From Kineosporiaceae bacterium (lineage in GTDB: Bacteria > Actinomycetota > Actinomycetes > Actinomycetales > Kineosporiaceae): DNA of 64,000 nt. Below the pieces are notes generated by a model. The model was not told where the DNA came from. It saw nothing but the letters and a program-made list of their open reading frames with translations, and ran no database searches. This document shows positions 42,875-51,984 of this stretch, piece after piece. Numbering within the stretch: position 1 is the first letter of the stretch; each line of letters opens with the position of its first letter. The stretch is from positions 273,064 to 337,063 of the forward strand of contig JADJPO010000005.1 in NCBI GenBank assembly GCA_016713225.1. The letters are read 5' to 3'. Both the position numbers and the translations under genes were made by a program.

Positions 42875-44218
42875 GTGCGACGACCGGGCAACACCCAGGA
42901 CGCGTTCTTCTCCCTGGCCACCTCACGGCGACTGCCGACCATCGTGTCCGGGCAGGGGGTCCACCTGATCGACGACGCCGGTCGCCCGTTGATCGACGCG
43001 TGTTCCGGCCCGTTCCTGGCGCTGCTGGGCCAGGGCAACGAGAGGGTCATCGCGGCGATGACGTCGCAGGCCCGCACCCTGACCTACACCTACTCCAAGA
43101 CGACCCGACACCCGGCCAACGCCGAGCTCTCGGCCCGGCTGGCCGACCTGGCCGGCCCGGGATTCGACCACGTCCACCTGACTTCGGGCGGGTCCGAGGC
43201 CAACGAGATGGCCGTGAAGCTGGCCCGCAGCCTGGCGCTGACCCGCGGCCAGCCGGAACGGACCGTGCTGGTCACGCTGAACCCCGGCTATCACGGCGCC
43301 ACGGTGCACACGCTCGGCCTGAACGGGGACCTCGGGGGCCGGGCCGCCTGGGACCCGATGACCGTGCCCAGCCGTCGCATCCCGGCGCCGCTGACCTACC
43401 GCGCTCCCAGCCCGCGGGCAGCCGCCGACGCGAGTATCGCGGCGCTGCAGGCACTGATCGACGAGATCGGTGGGCACCGGCTGCTCGCCCTGCTGATCGA
43501 GCCCATCGGCGGGCAGGCCACGGGCGTCAACGTGCCCGACCCGTCCTTCGCGCGGCGGCTGCGCGCGCTGGCCGACGAGCACGGGTTCGCCCTGGTGTTC
43601 GACGAGATCGTCACGGCGTTCCGCACCGGGGCGTTCCTGGCCGCGCACCACGACCCGGCGGCTCGGCCCGACCTGGTCACGCTGGCGAAGGGCCTCGGCG
43701 CGGGCTATGCGCCGCTCGGGGCGGTGCTGGTGCCGCAGGCTGTGGCGCAGGAACTCGCGCACGGCCTCGGCTTCGAGGTCTCGCATTCCTACGATGCCAA
43801 CCCGATCGCCTGCGCCGTCGGTTCGGCCGTGCTGGACGAGGTCGTCGATCGGGCGCTGGTCGAGCGGGGCGCCGAGCTCGGCGCCCGGTTGCGTGCCGGT
43901 CTGGAGGCCATCGCCGAGCACAACCCCGTGATCGGCGACGTGCGCGGGCGCGGGGCACTGCTGGCGGTCGAGCTGGTGGCCGACCCGGCCACGCAGGCCA
44001 GGTTCCCGGCCGAGGCCGACCCGGCCGCGGTGGTGTTGCGTCGTGGCCTCGACCGGGGCCTGCTGCTCTACTCGCGCCGCCAGAACCAGGGCCGGTTCGG
44101 CGACTGGCTGCTGATCGCGCCACCGTTGGTGATGGACGACGCCACGGCCGACGAGCTGATCGATCGGCTGAGTGACGTGCTGTCGATCTCGGCGCGGGAG
44201 CTGCTCGCGGTCAGCTGA
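42875..44218 (+). CDS. Class III (omega) aminotransferase
   Basis: A 447-aa PLP-dependent aminotransferase of fold type I. Visible motifs are HLTSGGSEANEMAVKLAR (cofactor phosphate site), NPGYHGATVHT, LALLIEPIGGQATGVNVPD, the Asp in LVFDEIVTAFRTG, and the Schiff-base Lys in LVTLAKGLGAGYAPLGAV. The family includes omega-transaminases acting on amino acids, diamines and pyruvate-type acceptors. It follows the ATP-grasp gene and has its own -10 box at leaderless spacing, so joint function is only suggested. The length is normal. Confidence 0.93.
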   Translation: MRRPGNTQDAFFSLATSRRLPTIVSGQGVHLIDDAGRPLIDACSGPFLALLGQGNERVIAAMTSQARTLTYTYSKTTRHPANAELSARLADLAGPGFDHVHLTSGGSEANEMAVKLARSLALTRGQPERTVLVTLNPGYHGATVHTLGLNGDLGGRAAWDPMTVPSRRIPAPLTYRAPSPRAAADASIAALQALIDEIGGHRLLALLIEPIGGQATGVNVPDPSFARRLRALADEHGFALVFDEIVTAFRTGAFLAAHHDPAARPDLVTLAKGLGAGYAPLGAVLVPQAVAQELAHGLGFEVSHSYDANPIACAVGSAVLDEVVDRALVERGAELGARLRAGLEAIAEHNPVIGDVRGRGALLAVELVADPATQARFPAEADPAAVVLRRGLDRGLLLYSRRQNQGRFGDWLLIAPPLVMDDATADELIDRLSDVLSISARELLAVS

Positions 44219-44242
44219 TCGAGGCACTCAGCGTCGGCGCGA

Positions 44243-44647
44243 TCAGGGAGCCACCAGCCGGACGGTGGGGAAGTACGTGCGATAGCGTGCGACGTCCCGG
44301 GTCAGCAAGGTCAGGCCTGCGACGGCGGCATGGGCGCCGATGAAGAAGTCCGGCAGGGTGCTGGTGCGGACACCACCGTGGCGCCGATAGGTCGTGAAGG
44401 CCTTGCCTGCCAAGAAGGCCGCAGCCCATGGCAGCGCGGTGCGGTGGACGTCCCGTGGTGACAGGACGTCGTCCAGCTCTTCGATGGTGGTGAACCGGAT
44501 CGACACCTCGGCGTAGATGATCGGGTTGATCACGATCGGGCCGGTGTCGGCCGCCTCCGCGAGAGCAGCGGCCGACCAGCTGAACCAGGTGGGGTCCTCG
44601 GTGAGCAGATCGAGCAGGACGTTGGAGTCGACGAGCGTCGCACTCAC
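44243..44647 (-). CDS. vapC: PIN-domain toxin, VapC family
   Basis: A 134-aa PIN-domain ribonuclease. The acidic active-site residues are Asp in LVDSNVLLDLL, Glu in IIYAEVSIRF, and Asp in TLPDFFIGAHAAV with TRDVARYRTYFP. Its GTG overlaps the antitoxin stop (GTGA), so it is translated with the antitoxin. The frame is open further upstream, but that is the antitoxin in shadow. VapC toxins cut tRNA or rRNA and are neutralised by the VapB partner. All acidic residues are present, so it is probably active. Confidence 0.93.
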   Translation of the reverse strand: MSATLVDSNVLLDLLTEDPTWFSWSAAALAEAADTGPIVINPIIYAEVSIRFTTIEELDDVLSPRDVHRTALPWAAAFLAGKAFTTYRRHGGVRTSTLPDFFIGAHAAVAGLTLLTRDVARYRTYFPTVRLVAP

Positions 44648-44877
44648 TCGCCCGGTCCCCGGGTGAGCGCCATGATCTCGTCTGTGCTCAGGGGGACGTC
44701 TCCGCGGCCTCGAAGCTGTTCGGCCAGGCGCCGACCGCGGCTGGGGGACTGCGTGGACCGGCGAATCAGGATGCCCTCGTCGGTGGGTTCGAACGTCACC
44801 TCCGTGCCCGGCCCGATGCCCAGGTCGTCGCGGAGCTGCTTGGGGATGGTGACCTGTCCCTTGTCGGTAACGCGCAT
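44644..44877 (-). CDS. vapB: AbrB/MazE-fold antitoxin, VapB family
   Basis: A 77-aa protein with an N-terminal SpoVT/AbrB DNA-binding swapped-hairpin domain (MRVTDKGQVTIPKQLRDDLGI, GTEVTFEPTDEGILIRR) and a basic-to-acidic C-terminus that would bind the toxin. Such antitoxins repress their own promoter. The ATG lies six bases after a -10 box, suggesting a leaderless transcript. Confidence 0.93.
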   Translation of the reverse strand: MRVTDKGQVTIPKQLRDDLGIGPGTEVTFEPTDEGILIRRSTQSPSRGRRLAEQLRGRGDVPLSTDEIMALTRGPGE

Positions 44878-44906
44878 GTAGGAATCTTACGAGTAGGACT
44901 CCGACT
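44878..44906 (-). promoter_or_regulatory. vapBC promoter and candidate operator
   Basis: On the minus strand a TAAGAT -10 box (44884-44889) is six bases before the vapB ATG. Two TCCTAC copies flank and overlap it (about 15 bp apart), a likely VapB autoregulatory site. The divergent recC promoter begins about 50 bp away. Confidence 0.55.
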
Positions 44907-44955
44907 CTGTCGCGCCCGGTGATGATCACGCCTCCAGGTTGTCGGTGGGGGCCGT

Positions 44956-44961
44956 TAGGGT
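44956..44961 (+). promoter_or_regulatory. Leaderless -10 box of recC
   Basis: TAGGGT, seven bases before the GTG at 44969. This decides that start over the earlier in-frame start at 44939. Confidence 0.6.
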
Positions 44962-44968
44962 CGCTCAC

Positions 44969-47900
44969 GTGTTGCACATTCACCGGGCCGAGTGCGCCGA
45001 CGCGCTGGTGGAGCCGCTTGCCCAGGTGCTGGCCGATCCCCGCGACGATCCGTTCGCCGACGAGGTCATCTCGGTGCCCACCCGCGGCATCGAACGCTGG
45101 TTGGCGCAACGCCTGTCACACCGACTCGGTGCCGAGTCGGGTGAGTCGGGTGAGTCGGGGATCTGCGCCGGGGTCGCCTTCGGCTCGCCGTCCCGGCTGG
45201 TCGCGGGAGTCCTCGCCGACCTGGCCGAACCGGCGGGGGACGCCGCTCCGGACGATGATCCCTGGGCGCCGGAACGTCTGGTGTGGCCGCTGCTGGAACT
45301 GATCGACGACTGCATCGCCGAACCCTGGTGCGCGCCCCTGGCGCACCACCTGGGCGCCGGCGCCGACGATCCCGCTGCCGGACGGCGCCTCGGCGTCGCC
45401 GGACGACTCGCCCGATTGTTCTCCTCCTATGCCACGCAACGTCCCGGCCTGGTGCTGAGCTGGGCGGAGGGCGGTGGCATCTCGACCGCCCCGATCGCCG
45501 TGCCGGGCGCCGACGACCTGGGCTGGCAGATCGAGCTGTGGCGCCGGTTGCGGGCGCGCCTGGCGACGGCGAGCCCGGCCGAGCGGCTCGCCGCGGTTGA
45601 ACGGCGCCTGATCACCGATCCCACCGCCACCACGCTGCCCGGCCGGCTGTCGGTCTTCGGGGCCACCCGGCTGCCCGAGACCCAGTTGCGCGTCGTGATC
45701 GCGCTCGCCCGGCACCGCGATGTGCATCTCTGGTTGCCCCACCCCAGCCCTGCCCTGTGGCAGTCCGTTGCCGAGCATCCGCGGAGCTCACCGCGTCGCG
45801 CCGACAGCCCACTCGCCGCCCGGCACCCGTTCCTGGCCTCGATGGCTCGCGACAGCATCGAGTTGCAGCAGCGGCTCGTCACCCTCGCCGCTGCCATCGG
45901 TACCGAGCTGCGCGACGTCCGGCACGGCTCCGGGCGGGCATCGACCGGCGATGCCGCACGGTCCGTTGTGCCTGCTGCGCCCACGGAGCCCACTGTGCCC
46001 AGGGTGCTGGCCGCGCTGCACCAGGCTCTGGCGGCCGACGACCCCACACCCGGGCTGCACCGGCTCGAGCCGGACGATCGCAGTGTGCAGGTGCACTCCT
46101 GCCATGGCCGGGCACGCCAGGTCGAGGTGCTGCGCGAGGTCGTCACCGGGCTGCTCGCCGACGACCCCACGCTGCAACCGCGCGACATCGTGGTGATGTG
46201 CCCGGATGTCGAGGCCATCGCCCCCTTGATCTCGGCCACCTTCGGGCTGGGCAGCGCGACGATGCCCTCCGGTCCGGAGGGCGATCGGGTGCAGTGGCAT
46301 CCGGGCCAGCACATCCCGATCCGCTTGGCCGACCGGTCGCTGCGCCAGACCAACGCCCACCTCGCGTTGCTGTCGAGCCTGCTCGACCTGCCCGCCAGCC
46401 GACTGACCGCGAGTGAGCTGCTCGACCTGGCTGCCGCGCCCGCCGTCCGGCAACGCTTCAGTTTCACGGACGACGACCTGGCCCGGCTGCGTACCTGGGT
46501 GATCGACTCCGGTATCCGCTGGGGTGAGGACGCCGAGCGGCGCGCCCGTTTCGGCCTGCCCCACGTGCTGCAGGGCACATGGCGGTTCGGGCTCGACCGA
46601 TTGCTGGCCGGGGTCGCCGTCGGCGGCGAGGACGCCTACCGCTATCTCGGCACGGCGCTGCCACTGGACGATGTCGAGAGCACCGACGTCGACCTGGCCG
46701 GGCGGCTCGCCGAGCTGGCCGACCGGCTCGGCGTGGTGCTGGATTCGTTCGAGGGCCGCCACCCCGTGGGGGCCTGGATGACCCGGCTCGGCGAGGCCCT
46801 CGACCTGCTCGCCGGCGACGATCCCGAGGCGAGCTGGCAGGGCGTGGAGGCCCGGCGGTTGCTGACCGATCTCGAGGCGAGTGCCGCGGCGCACGACGAG
46901 CTGCCGTTGCGGCTGCCCGACGTCCGGGCGTTGCTGCAGCGCCATCTGGTCGGTCGGCCCACCCGGGCAGGGTTCCGCACCGGGGCGCTGACGGTCTGTT
47001 CGCTCGAACCCATGCGTGCCGTGCCGCATCGGGTGGTCTGCCTGCTCGGGCTGGACGACGGCACGTTCCCGCGGTCGGGTCCGCGAGACGGCGACGACCT
47101 GCTGCTGCGCGACCCGTGGATCGGGGAACGCGACCGGCGCAGTGAAGACCGGCAGCTGTTCCTGGATGCCGTGCTCGCCGCTCGCGAGCATCTGATCGTG
47201 CTGTACAGCGGAGCCGACGAACGGCTGGGCACCACGCGGCCCCCGGCGGTTCCGGTCGGCGAACTGCTGGATGCCCTCGATCGCACCGTCACCACCGCGG
47301 ACAGCCGTCCAGTGCGTGAGCACCTGACCGTGCACCACCCGCTGCAGCCGGTCGATGCCCGCAACTTCATCGACGGCGCGCTCGGCCGTCCTGGCCCGTT
47401 CAGCCGGGACGCTCACGCCTGCGGCGCAGCGCTTCAGGTACGCGACGCCGGGCACCCGGTGCCGGACGGCGCCCCGCGGGTGCTGCTGCCGACGCCGCTG
47501 CCGGTGCGTCCGGTCGGTGAGAGCGACATCGATCTCGACGACCTGATCGCCCTGCTGGAACACCCGGCGAAATGGTTCGTGCGCAACAAGTTGGGGGTCT
47601 GGCTGCCCGGTGAGGACGACGAAGTCGACGATCACCTGCCGCTGCGGCTGGACGGTCTGCAGAAGTGGCAGATCGGCGACCGGTTGCTGCAGGCCTGCCT
47701 GACCGGTGTCGATCACCACCAGGCCCTGGGGGCGGAGAACCGCCGCGGCATGCTGCCGCCGCGCGCGCTCGGTCGCAGCACCCTGAACGAGGTCGACCAG
47801 ACCGTGCTGCCGATCGCCCGTGCGGCGCTGGACCACCTCGGTGGCCGGGCCGCCGGTGTGCCGGCGGGACCCGAGCGGGTCGGTGACCTCGACGTCGACG

Positions 47901-48517
47901 TCGACCTACCCGGCGGCGGCCGGATCACCGGGACGGTCACCGGAGTGGTCACCCCAGCAGCCACCGACGAGGGTCGCAGCGGTGAGCGCACCGTCGTGCG
48001 GGCGATCTACTCCCGGCTCGGCGCCAAGCACCGGTTGCGGGCGTGGGTGCAGCTGCTCGCGCTGGCCGCTGATGGTCGGCGTCCGGTGCGGGCCGCGGTC
48101 ACCATCGGCCGGGCCGCGGGGCGCCGTCCGGCGGCTTCGGTGTCCACTCTGACCGCACCGGCCGAACCCGTGGCGCTGCAACGACTCGGCGAGTTGGTAC
48201 GGCTTCGCCGTCGGGCGCTGCGTGAGCCCCTGCCGATGCCGGTGGACGTCGCCCTGGCCTACGCCCGCTGTCGGCACGGCGGGGACGCCGAGGAGCAGGC
48301 GTTGGCCGAGGCCGCCCGCGCCTGGGATCGCTGGGGCATGATCGATGATCCCTATCACGAGCTCTGCTGGGGCGTGGCCGCCCCGCTCGGGGTGTTCCGG
48401 GCCGCACCGGCGCGAGACGAGCAGGCCTGGGCGCCGGACGACGGCACCCGCCTCGGTGTCTACGCCCGCCGGGTGTGGGACCCGTTACTGGCCCACGAGG
48501 AGGTGCGGACCCGGTGA
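44969..48517 (+). CDS. recC: Exodeoxyribonuclease V gamma subunit
   Basis: A 1182-aa RecC subunit of RecBCD, which recognises Chi and holds the split DNA strands. It starts MLHIHRAECADALVEPLAQ, the family N-terminus, followed by FADEVISVPTRGIERWLAQRLS and the inactivated helicase domains (VHSCHGRARQVEVLREVVTGLL, LEPMRAVPHRVVCLLGLDDGTFPR). The C-terminus contains the RecB-like fold without the nuclease motif. It overlaps recB by GTGA. The three genes form one operon, recC-recB-recD, all with 4-bp overlaps. Confidence 0.95.
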   Translation: MLHIHRAECADALVEPLAQVLADPRDDPFADEVISVPTRGIERWLAQRLSHRLGAESGESGESGICAGVAFGSPSRLVAGVLADLAEPAGDAAPDDDPWAPERLVWPLLELIDDCIAEPWCAPLAHHLGAGADDPAAGRRLGVAGRLARLFSSYATQRPGLVLSWAEGGGISTAPIAVPGADDLGWQIELWRRLRARLATASPAERLAAVERRLITDPTATTLPGRLSVFGATRLPETQLRVVIALARHRDVHLWLPHPSPALWQSVAEHPRSSPRRADSPLAARHPFLASMARDSIELQQRLVTLAAAIGTELRDVRHGSGRASTGDAARSVVPAAPTEPTVPRVLAALHQALAADDPTPGLHRLEPDDRSVQVHSCHGRARQVEVLREVVTGLLADDPTLQPRDIVVMCPDVEAIAPLISATFGLGSATMPSGPEGDRVQWHPGQHIPIRLADRSLRQTNAHLALLSSLLDLPASRLTASELLDLAAAPAVRQRFSFTDDDLARLRTWVIDSGIRWGEDAERRARFGLPHVLQGTWRFGLDRLLAGVAVGGEDAYRYLGTALPLDDVESTDVDLAGRLAELADRLGVVLDSFEGRHPVGAWMTRLGEALDLLAGDDPEASWQGVEARRLLTDLEASAAAHDELPLRLPDVRALLQRHLVGRPTRAGFRTGALTVCSLEPMRAVPHRVVCLLGLDDGTFPRSGPRDGDDLLLRDPWIGERDRRSEDRQLFLDAVLAAREHLIVLYSGADERLGTTRPPAVPVGELLDALDRTVTTADSRPVREHLTVHHPLQPVDARNFIDGALGRPGPFSRDAHACGAALQVRDAGHPVPDGAPRVLLPTPLPVRPVGESDIDLDDLIALLEHPAKWFVRNKLGVWLPGEDDEVDDHLPLRLDGLQKWQIGDRLLQACLTGVDHHQALGAENRRGMLPPRALGRSTLNEVDQTVLPIARAALDHLGGRAAGVPAGPERVGDLDVDVDLPGGGRITGTVTGVVTPAATDEGRSGERTVVRAIYSRLGAKHRLRAWVQLLALAADGRRPVRAAVTIGRAAGRRPAASVSTLTAPAEPVALQRLGELVRLRRRALREPLPMPVDVALAYARCRHGGDAEEQALAEAARAWDRWGMIDDPYHELCWGVAAPLGVFRAAPARDEQAWAPDDGTRLGVYARRVWDPLLAHEEVRTR

Positions 48518-51500
48518 ACCGGACGCCGCAGCTGCTTTTGTCGAGCCTGCCGCCGCCGCGGGCCTTCCAGATCCTGGGCGACCTCCCCGAGGGCACCACG
48601 TTGCTCGAGGCCAGTGCCGGTACCGGCAAGACGTACACCATCGCCGCGCTGGCCACGCGCTACGTCGCCGAGGGCCGGGCCGAGCTGGACGAACTGCTGC
48701 TGGTCACGTTCGGCCGGGCCGCGACGTCCGAGCTGCGCGAACGCGTCCGTGAACGCCTGGTCAGCGCGCATCGCCTGCTGGCGCAGCCGGATTGTCGCGC
48801 CAGCCGTGACCGGCTCGTGGCCCACCTGGCCGATGTGGACGACGCCGAACTCGACCTGCGCCGAACCCGGTTGACCCGGGCGCTGGCCGAGTTCGACGGT
48901 GCCACCATCGCCACCACGCACGGCTTCTGCCAACAGATGCTCACCCGGCTCGGGGTGCTGGCCGACCTGGACGCCGACGCCGTCATGGTCGGTGACCTCG
49001 CCGACCTGATCACCGAGGTCGCCCAGGACGTCTACCTGCAGAGGTACGCGACATCGGAGCGCCCCGAACTGACCGTCGAACAGGTCGCCGAGGTGACCCG
49101 GGCCGCAGTGGGTGACCGGCTCGCCGTCCTCGAACCGCAGGCGGCGCACCCCGACTCGATACCGGGTCATCGCTACGCCGCGGCGTACGCGGCCGTCCGG
49201 GAGGTCGCCCGGCGCAAGCACGAGCGCCGGCTGCTCGACTATGACGACCTGCTGGTGCTGTTGCGTGACGCCCTGGTGGATCCCCAGTTGGGCGAGCTCG
49301 CTGCCCAGCGCATCCGGCAGCACTACCGGGTGGTGATGGTCGACGAATTCCAGGACACCGATCCGGTGCAGTGGCAGATCCTGCGCACCGCCTTTCACGG
49401 CCATCGCACCCTGGTGCTGATCGGCGACCCCAAACAAGCCGTGTACGCCTTCCGGGGTGGCGACGTCGTCACCTACCTGGACGCCGGCCGGGACGCCACG
49501 GCCACCGCCACCCTGGAGCGCAACTGGCGCAGCGACGCGGCCCTGCTGGACGGCCTGGGCCACCTGATGCGCCAGGCCGCCCTCGGCGACGACCGGATCG
49601 TGGTGCGTCCGGTGACCTCGGAACATGTGGGCAGCCGGCTGATCGGGGCAGCACCGCTGCGGCTGCGGCAGGTGCGGCGCAGCGCCCTGGGCCTGCGTGA
49701 TCGGGCCACCCCCAAGGTGGGCGACCTCCGCGAGCTGATCGCCGCCGACCTGGCCGCTGACGTGGTCGCCCAGCTCGCGCGGGTCCAGCTCACCCCCGGT
49801 GAACCCCGTGCGCTGCAGCCCGGGGACATCGCCGTCCTGACCCGCAAGAACTCCGAGGCCACGTTGGTGCAGCGGGCGTTGGTGGCCGCGGGGGTGCCGG
49901 CGGTGGTCTCGGGCGTGGTGAGTGTGTTCTCGACCCGGGCCGCCCGGCTCTGGCTGACCCTGCTCGACGCCCTCGATCACCCCGGGCACGCCGGCCGCAC
50001 CGCTGCTCTGGCCCTGACCGAGTTGGTGGGCTGGGACGCCGCCCGCCTGGCCGGCGCGGGGGAGGACGAGCGCGATGCGCTCTCGGATCGGGTGCGCGGC
50101 TGGGCACGCCTGCTGCAGGCGCGTGGCGTCGGGGCACTGCTCGAGGCTGTGACCAGTACCGGCCTGCTGCACCGGGTGGCCGCCGACGCCGACGGCGACC
50201 GGCTGTTGACCGACCTGCGTCACGTCGGTCAGGTGCTGCAAGAGGTCTCGGTGCGTGAGCAGGCCGGCGTCTCGGCGCTGGCCGCCCACCTGCGCCGGCG
50301 GGTCGCCGAGGCCGAGGGCGACTACGCCGAGGAGCGCAGCCGCCGGCTCGAGACCGATCAGGCCGCGGTGCAGGTGCTGACGGTGCACGCCAGCAAGGGG
50401 CTCGAGTTCCCGGTGGTCTACCTGCCGTTCGGGTGGGACCGGTTCGAGCCCGACGAGGTCGCCACCTTGCGCTACCACGATCAGTACGGTCGCCGGGTGC
50501 TCGACCTGGGCGGCGTGACGTCCGGTGCCGATGCCCTCGACCGCCATCGGGCCGAGGAGCGCGGCGAGGACCTGCGTCTGCTCTACGTGGCCCTGACCCG
50601 TGCGGCCAGCCAGGTGGTCGCGTGGTGGGCGCCGTCCCGCAACACCCCCGGCGGTGCGTTGACCCGCATGCTGTTCGGCGGGCACGGCCCCGGCGAACAG
50701 CCGCCGGCCACGGTGCGGGTCGGTTCGGACGACGAGGTGGCGGCCTCGTTGGCCGAGCTGGCTGCCGCCAGCGGCGGCGTCCTGGTGGCCGAGGCCGTCA
50801 CCCAGGCCCCGGCCGCGGCCCGCCGGCCCAGTGCACCGGCCGATCCGGCCCGGCTCGACCTGGCCGAGTGGCGCCGGGACCTCGACGGCGGTTGGCGCCG
50901 GTTGTCCTACACCGCTCTGACCGCCCGTGCCCACGCGGCGACACCCATGGCCTCGCCGTCGGCCGAGTCCGCGCTCAGCGAGCCCGAGAGCACCGGGGTG
51001 GACGACGAGGCCGACACCGCTGTGGGGGACGACGCCGCACCACCGCCCGAGCCGGACGGGGCGATCGACGCGTCGCCGTGCCCCCTGGCCGACCTTCCGG
51101 CGGGCGCGGCGTTCGGCACCCTGGTGCACGAGATCCTCGAGTCGGTAGACCCGACCGAGCCGGACCTCGCCGGTGCGCTGCGCCGGCTCGCCGTACAGCG
51201 CGGCGCCCGATCGATCCTGGCCGGTGGTCGGGACGCCGCGCGGGAACCCCACCTGGTCACCGAGCGCCTCGACACTCTGGCAACAGGCCTCGAGACGGCA
51301 CTGCGGACTCCGCTCGGTCCGCTCGCCGGCGGGATGACGCTGGCCGATGTGCCGGTGCGAGACCGACTGTGCGAGGCCGAGTTCGAGTTGCCGCTGGCCG
51401 GTGGTGACCTACCCGGGCAACCGTCGCTGCAGGCGGCCCACCTCGGCCACGTCGCCGACCTGATGGCCCGGCACCTGGCCCCCGACGACCCGCTCGCCGG

Positions 51501-51984
51501 GTACCCGGCGATGCTCGCCGAGTTGGCCGACAGCGACGCCGATCCGGTGCAGCTTCGCGGTTACCTCACCGGCAGCCTGGACGCCGTGTTGCGCCGGCAC
51601 ACCTCCTCCGGGCCGCGGTACCTGGTGGTCGACTACAAGACCAACCGGCTGGCCCCGCCGGGGGAACCGTTGACGGTGCAGCACTACCGGCCGCAGGCGA
51701 TGGCCGCCGCGATGGCTGCCTCGCACTACCCCTTGCAGCTCGTGCTGTACCTGGTGGCGCTGCACCGGTTCTTGCGGTGGCGTCAACGCGGGTACGACCC
51801 CCAGGTGCACCTCGGCGGCGGCCTGTACCTGTTCGTGCGGGGCATGTGTGGGCCGGCCACGCCCACCGGTGCCGACGGCACACCGTTCGGGGTCTTCGGC
51901 TGGCGACCACCGACGCTGTTGATCGAGCAGCTGTCGGCTTTGCTCGACGGCCGAAACACCTCGGGCCGAGGGGGTTCGGCATGA
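48514..51984 (+). CDS. recB: Exodeoxyribonuclease V beta subunit
   Basis: A 1156-aa SF1A helicase-nuclease. Walker A is LLEASAGTGKTYTIAALA at about 33-42, with VTFGRAATSELRERVRERL, motif II VMVDEFQDTDPVQWQIL, LIGDPKQAVYAFRGGDV, LTVHASKGLEFPVVYLP and LYVALTRAASQVV. The C-terminal nuclease has GTLVHEILESVD and the catalytic LVVDYKTNRL near residue 1040. GTG overlaps the recC stop. It translocates 3'-to-5' and degrades or resects broken DNA ends. Full length. Confidence 0.96.
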   Translation: MNRTPQLLLSSLPPPRAFQILGDLPEGTTLLEASAGTGKTYTIAALATRYVAEGRAELDELLLVTFGRAATSELRERVRERLVSAHRLLAQPDCRASRDRLVAHLADVDDAELDLRRTRLTRALAEFDGATIATTHGFCQQMLTRLGVLADLDADAVMVGDLADLITEVAQDVYLQRYATSERPELTVEQVAEVTRAAVGDRLAVLEPQAAHPDSIPGHRYAAAYAAVREVARRKHERRLLDYDDLLVLLRDALVDPQLGELAAQRIRQHYRVVMVDEFQDTDPVQWQILRTAFHGHRTLVLIGDPKQAVYAFRGGDVVTYLDAGRDATATATLERNWRSDAALLDGLGHLMRQAALGDDRIVVRPVTSEHVGSRLIGAAPLRLRQVRRSALGLRDRATPKVGDLRELIAADLAADVVAQLARVQLTPGEPRALQPGDIAVLTRKNSEATLVQRALVAAGVPAVVSGVVSVFSTRAARLWLTLLDALDHPGHAGRTAALALTELVGWDAARLAGAGEDERDALSDRVRGWARLLQARGVGALLEAVTSTGLLHRVAADADGDRLLTDLRHVGQVLQEVSVREQAGVSALAAHLRRRVAEAEGDYAEERSRRLETDQAAVQVLTVHASKGLEFPVVYLPFGWDRFEPDEVATLRYHDQYGRRVLDLGGVTSGADALDRHRAEERGEDLRLLYVALTRAASQVVAWWAPSRNTPGGALTRMLFGGHGPGEQPPATVRVGSDDEVAASLAELAAASGGVLVAEAVTQAPAAARRPSAPADPARLDLAEWRRDLDGGWRRLSYTALTARAHAATPMASPSAESALSEPESTGVDDEADTAVGDDAAPPPEPDGAIDASPCPLADLPAGAAFGTLVHEILESVDPTEPDLAGALRRLAVQRGARSILAGGRDAAREPHLVTERLDTLATGLETALRTPLGPLAGGMTLADVPVRDRLCEAEFELPLAGGDLPGQPSLQAAHLGHVADLMARHLAPDDPLAGYPAMLAELADSDADPVQLRGYLTGSLDAVLRRHTSSGPRYLVVDYKTNRLAPPGEPLTVQHYRPQAMAAAMAASHYPLQLVLYLVALHRFLRWRQRGYDPQVHLGGGLYLFVRGMCGPATPTGADGTPFGVFGWRPPTLLIEQLSALLDGRNTSGRGGSA

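Noticed and set aside
45788..47836. 682-codon open frame on the minus strand
   Set aside because: It is antisense to recC. The composition is typical of reversed high-GC coding sequence.
48460..51252. 930-codon open frame on the minus strand
   Set aside because: It is antisense to recB, whose helicase and nuclease motifs are complete. It has no features of its own.
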